A stretch of 64,000 nt of DNA, from NCBI RefSeq assembly GCF_009496535.1, contig NZ_WIDL01000001.1, forward strand, positions 1 to 64,000, in the 5' to 3' direction. Shown here piece after piece: positions 62,987-64,000 of the stretch (position 1 is the stretch's first letter; each line of letters starts with the position of its first letter). The stretch is from Stenotrophomonas sp. MYb238. GTDB lineage: Bacteria > Pseudomonadota > Gammaproteobacteria > Xanthomonadales > Xanthomonadaceae. The notes under the pieces were generated by a model. The model did no database searches and was not told the origin of the DNA. It saw nothing but the letters and a program-made list of their open reading frames with translations. Made by a program: the position numbers and the translations under genes.

Positions 62987-63901
62987 ATGCCTTTCCTCGA
63001 ACTCACCCTGCGCTGCACCGAAGCCACCCAACCCCGCTACGAAAACGCCCTGGAGGACGTCGGCGCGCTGGCGGTGACGATGCTCGACGCCGATGCCGAC
63101 ACCAGCAACGAACGCGCGATCCTGGAGCCGGGCGTGGGGCAGACCCCGCTGTGGAACGAACTGGTGCTGACCGCGCTGTTTCCGGCCGAGACCAACGCGC
63201 TGGCGCTGCTGGCCGCGCTGGAATCCTTCGACGCCGGCCTGGACTGGAGCAGCGCCGGCTTCCGCGCGGTCGAGGACGAGGACTGGGAACGCGCCTGGCT
63301 GGACCAGTTCCAGCCCATGCGGTTCGGCCAGCGCACCTGGATCGTGCCGTGGAACCATGAGCTGCCCGACGCGGCGCAGGCGGCCGACGCCGCCGTGGTG
63401 CGGCTGGATCCCGGGCTGGCGTTCGGCTCGGGCACCCACCCGACCACCGCGCTGTGCCTGCGCTGGCTCGACCAGCTGGCCGCCGACGGCGAACTGGCCG
63501 GCCGCAGCGTGCTCGATTTCGGCTGCGGCTCGGGCATCCTCGCGCTGGCCGCGCTGAAGCTCGGCGCCGCCGCCGCGGTGGGCGTGGACAACGACCCGCA
63601 GGCGCTGACCGCCACCGCCGACAATGGCGAGCGCAACGGCGTGCGCATCGCCGCGTACCTGCCCGGGGACGAACCGGCCGCCACCTATCCGGTCGTGGTC
63701 GCCAACATCCTTGCCTCGGCGCTGGACGCGCTGGCCGAACTGCTGGCCGCGCGCGTCGCGCCGGGCGGCCGCATCGCCCTGTCCGGCATCCTGCATGGCC
63801 AGGAAGGCGAACTGCTGGAACGCTACGCGCCTTGGTTCGAGCGGCTGGAAGCCGTGCAGGACGGCGACTGGATGCGCATCACCGGCGTTCGCCGTGCTTG
63901 A
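62987..63901 (+). CDS. prmA: ribosomal protein L11 methyltransferase
   Basis: 304 residues. An N-terminal substrate-binding domain is followed by a SAM-binding Rossmann domain: [53 protein letters not shown] and [14 protein letters not shown] (NxPY-like loop). Trimethylates L11. Downstream of accBC as in many gammaproteobacteria. Confidence 0.96.
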   Translation: MPFLELTLRCTEATQPRYENALEDVGALAVTMLDADADTSNERAILEPGVGQTPLWNELVLTALFPAETNALALLAALESFDAGLDWSSAGFRAVEDEDWERAWLDQFQPMRFGQRTWIVPWNHELPDAAQAADAAVVRLDPGLAFGSGTHPTTALCLRWLDQLAADGELAGRSVLDFGCGSGILALAALKLGAAAAVGVDNDPQALTATADNGERNGVRIAAYLPGDEPAATYPVVVANILASALDALAELLAARVAPGGRIALSGILHGQEGELLERYAPWFERLEAVQDGDWMRITGVRRA

Positions 63902-63930
63902 ATGACGGCAGCGTCCCCGACCGCCCCGCC

Positions 63931-64000
63931 ATGAGCGAAGAAACCACGCCGCCCCGTCCCTCGTTGGCCACGCTCCTGCGGAGCGGGGCGACGCCGCGGT
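63931..64000 (+). CDS. start of a gene running off the window (partial)
   Basis: ATG at 63931 followed by 22 open codons (MSEETTPPRPSLATLLRSGA...) to the window edge. The Pro-rich, charged start looks cytosolic. Too short to name. Confidence 0.45.
   Translation, partial: MSEETTPPRPSLATLLRSGATPR

Overview
The window is high-GC chromosomal DNA of a gammaproteobacterium, most likely a member of the Xanthomonadaceae (Stenotrophomonas, Pseudoxanthomonas, Luteimonas or Xanthomonas group). The pointers are the core genes (aceE of the homodimeric type, glnE, groES-groEL, aroQ-accB-accC-prmA), dispersed 68-78 bp palindromes that open with GTAG and close with CTAC, and a xanthomonin-like lasso peptide locus. 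The species cannot be fixed from the sequence alone. I saw no rRNA or tRNA gene, insertion sequence, integrase or CRISPR array.

Layout. 0-9.2 kb: the end of an Mla/Pqi-type lipid transport operon, a methionine aminopeptidase, a PadR regulator with two matching operators and its membrane partner, a serine hydrolase, a YcaQ-type DNA glycosylase and several small proteins of unknown function. 9.3-18.0 kb: a complete lasso peptide locus. It has a GntR regulator, a 45-residue precursor predicted to give a 7-residue macrolactam ring, a fused B1-B2 peptidase and an ATP-dependent cyclase on the + strand. Convergent to these, on the - strand, lie a TonB-dependent receptor and a lasso isopeptidase, followed by a divergent XRE regulator. 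18.2-22.3 kb: a small-molecule kinase, then a TPP riboswitch controlling an outer-membrane receptor and a PnuC-type inner-membrane transporter, which reads as a thiamine uptake operon. 22.5-29.5 kb: an accessory stretch with visibly more A+T in places. It holds an unknown membrane protein, a frame-broken secreted protein, an HNH endonuclease, a lipoprotein hydrolase, a SymE-like module behind what looks like a C4-type antisense RNA, and a two-gene ATPase plus TOPRIM-like (DUF4276) module that resembles split OLD-type phage defence.

29.5-44.0 kb: aceE, a three-copy 85-bp tandem repeat, a NfeR/NfeF-like regulator and ferric-siderophore reductase pair with two CGATATATCG operators, a choloylglycine-hydrolase-family enzyme, an I78 protease inhibitor, a YceI lipoprotein, a nitroreductase-family reductase, an ELM1-like protein, a DUF2145 protein, a queuosine precursor transporter and glnE. 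44.1-49.5 kb: a toxin-antitoxin pair with its operator, a succinyl/acetyl-CoA transferase, small proteins, and an aromatic-amino-acid DAHP synthase gene. The synthase gene is preceded by a leader peptide containing seven consecutive aromatic residues and an attenuator. 49.5-56.7 kb: trxC, groES-groEL with a sigma-32 promoter, and a five-gene type IV pilin/minor pilin operon. 56.9-64.0 kb: cutA, a dsbD with a duplicated N-terminal domain, a TlpA-like thioredoxin, aroQ, accB, accC, prmA and the first codons of one more gene.

The most notable parts are the lasso peptide locus, the aromatic attenuator, the C4-like RNA/SymE unit and the ATPase-DUF4276 pair.
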